Program-made: the position numbers and the translations under genes | Assembly (NCBI RefSeq): GCF_004123195.1 | Contig: NZ_SDLI01000003.1 | Coordinates: forward strand, 124,001 to 188,000 | Source of the DNA: Ammoniphilus sp. CFH 90114 | GTDB lineage: Bacteria; Bacillota; Bacilli; Aneurinibacillales; RAOX-1 | DNA length: 64,000 bases | Direction of reading: 5' to 3' | In this document: positions 62,632-64,000 of the stretch, in pieces | Position numbering within the stretch: position 1 is the stretch's first letter | Layout of the letters: each line of letters opens with the position of its first letter | Notes under the pieces: generated by a model | Told to the model about the DNA's origin: nothing | Database searches by the model: none | What the model saw: the letters and a program-made list of their open reading frames with translations, nothing else

Positions 62632-64000
62632 ACCTTTAGTTCCTTTTCCATTTCTTGCAGTAGCTTAATAACTTTAGCTTGTGAGGCTTTGAGACTGCTT
62701 ATAGCTTCAGATATCGACTTAGATTCTTCCTGTTCCATATTATTGGGATTTTTTATATCTAAGTTATAATTACGTCTCTTAATATCCTCAATACTTACTT
62801 TCCAAGTTTGACCATTTTCTAAGCGATTACTCCACCAATGTTTCTCAAGTTCAAACTCTTCTAAACGAATAGGCTTAGTTTTCGTATAGTTTTTATATCC
62901 GCTTGGAAGGGGATGTTCAAAATACCATACTTCTTCTGTTGGTTTGCCTTTTTCAAAAAATAACAAGTTAGTGTTTATATCCGTATATGGTGCAAAGACT
63001 CCTTTTGGTAATCGAACAATCGTATGAAGGTTAAACTCTTCCAGTAACTTCTCTTTAATTGCGGTCTTAACACCTTCTCCAAATAAAAAGCCATCAGGCA
63101 GAACAATTCCTGCACGACCACCATCTTTAAGAAGATACATAAGTAATACCATGAACAAATCTGCAGTTTCTTTTGTACGAAATTTTTCTGGGAAATTAAT
63201 TTCAATTCCATCTTCCTCAATTCCACCAAATGGGGGGTTAGTCACTATTACATCTACTTGATCAACAGGGCGGTATTCCCGCACATTTTTCGTGAGCGAG
63301 TTGTCATGCTTGATTTTAGGCGTATCAATATCGTGGAGAATCAGATTAGTAACTGCAAGCATATGGGGCATAGGTTTCTTTTCGATTCCCATAATGGTAT
63401 CCTGCAATATTTGATTATCTTCAACACTTTTGATTTGCCCTGTAGTCTTAAAGTGTTCGATTGTACTTGTCAAATACCCACCAGTACCACATGCGAAATC
63501 CAGCACTCTTTCACCGAGTTTTGGATTAACCATATCAACAACAAATTGTGTGACAGGACGAGGAGTATAATACTCTCCTGCATTACCGGCATTCTGCAGA
63601 TCTTTCAATATATTCTCGTAGATATCGTTAAACATATGTCGATCCTGTTGAGTTGTAAAATCTATTTCATTAAGCTTATTAATCACCTGACGCATTAACG
63701 TGCCAGACTTCATATAGTTATAGGAATCTTCAAATACAGCTTTAACGATAAAAGCTTTTGGATCGCTATATTCGTCCAGTTCCATTTCTTTCAATTCCTT
63801 GAACAGCTTATTGTTGATGAAGTCTAGTAACTCATCACCTGTCATGCCTTCATCATTGGCTGCCCAATCACGCCAGCGTAATCCTTCAGGAACAATAGCT
63901 CGATACTCATCACGCATTAATTCCCATTCTTCTTCCTTGGCATCAAAAACTTTTAAGAACACCATCCAAACCAGTTGAGATATGCGCTGGGCATCTCCAT
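62628..64000 (-). CDS. hsdM: Type I restriction-modification methyltransferase HsdM (5' end beyond window)
   Basis: N6-adenine methyltransferase subunit. The reading frame stays open to the right edge: before the first ATG at 63965 it reads GDAQRISQLVW, a typical internal HsdM sequence, so the true start lies outside. Visible are GEYYTPRPVTQFVVDMV, SAM motif I VLDFACGTGGYLTST, catalytic NPPF in DVIVTNPPFGGIEEDG and the LPDGFLFGEGVK segment. About 457 residues are present. The C-terminal coiled coil contacts HsdS. hsdR is not in the window; it would be expected further right or elsewhere. Confidence 0.93.
   Translation of the reverse strand, partial: GDAQRISQLVWMVFLKVFDAKEEEWELMRDEYRAIVPEGLRWRDWAANDEGMTGDELLDFINNKLFKELKEMELDEYSDPKAFIVKAVFEDSYNYMKSGTLMRQVINKLNEIDFTTQQDRHMFNDIYENILKDLQNAGNAGEYYTPRPVTQFVVDMVNPKLGERVLDFACGTGGYLTSTIEHFKTTGQIKSVEDNQILQDTIMGIEKKPMPHMLAVTNLILHDIDTPKIKHDNSLTKNVREYRPVDQVDVIVTNPPFGGIEEDGIEINFPEKFRTKETADLFMVLLMYLLKDGGRAGIVLPDGFLFGEGVKTAIKEKLLEEFNLHTIVRLPKGVFAPYTDINTNLLFFEKGKPTEEVWYFEHPLPSGYKNYTKTKPIRLEEFELEKHWWSNRLENGQTWKVSIEDIKRRNYNLDIKNPNNMEQEESKSISEAISSLKASQAKVIKLLQEMEKELKV

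Overview
The window reads as chromosome of a low-to-moderate G+C, Gram-positive, spore-forming Bacillales bacterium (Paenibacillaceae/Brevibacillus/Ammoniphilus-like; the genus is a guess). The signs are strong AGGAGG-type ribosome sites, frequent GTG/TTG starts, lipobox lipoproteins, a YtvI-type sporulation membrane protein, AprX-type intracellular protease, a YfmS-like soluble chemoreceptor and DUF2325 and NERD proteins. No rRNA, tRNA, CRISPR array or insertion sequence was seen.

Positions 1-21.7 kb hold a complete-looking phenylacetate (paa) catabolic region, almost all on the minus strand. In transcription order it has: (i) the repressor gene paaX, a branched-chain-type ABC transporter (livHMGFK-like) and a soluble chemoreceptor; (ii) paaABCD, the ring-epoxidising oxygenase, followed by an aldehyde dehydrogenase cut by the window edge; (iii) an 11-gene operon with an EthD-like protein, two hotdog thioesterases, enoyl-CoA hydratase/isomerases, paaK, two 3-hydroxyacyl-CoA dehydrogenase-family proteins and two thiolases. 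The three promoters share one 18-bp motif (ACGT, seven variable bases of which most are A/T, then AACGTTAT) over or just after the -10 box. This is the likely PaaX operator. An MFS transporter gene follows at 20.4-21.7 kb.

Positions 21.8-34.8 kb continue aromatic catabolism. One operon pairs a tryptophan/tyrosine-type ABC importer with a four-subunit 2-oxo-acid dehydrogenase complex. A second encodes 4-hydroxyphenylpyruvate dioxygenase, a HisC-like aminotransferase, a flavin reductase, a fumarylacetoacetase-family hydrolase and homogentisate dioxygenase. Together they would take phenylalanine/tyrosine by transamination to aryl-pyruvates, then either to homogentisate or (inferred) to arylacetyl-CoA feeding the paa route.

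Positions 34.8-47.9 kb are ordinary chromosomal genes: YtvI-like protein, a DUF2325 gene under two Fur-box-like sites, a methyltransferase, 6-phosphogluconate dehydrogenase, an M24 peptidase, GlnRS, a DEAD-box helicase, AprX and a NERD protein. They also include a 31-codon membrane-peptide ORF and a structured, terminator-ended RNA segment.

Positions 47.9-64 kb are accessory. They hold three 52-bp tandem repeats, a ParM-like actin with a ribbon-helix-helix partner and a GTAAAC-repeat region (a plasmid-type partition locus), malic enzyme, a large serine recombinase, a small serine resolvase with a candidate res region, a five-gene unit of mostly unrecognised proteins including a D12-class adenine methyltransferase and an HNH-like protein, and type I restriction-modification hsdS and hsdM (the latter cut by the right edge). 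The five-gene unit at 55.7-60.5 kb is the best candidate for something undescribed.
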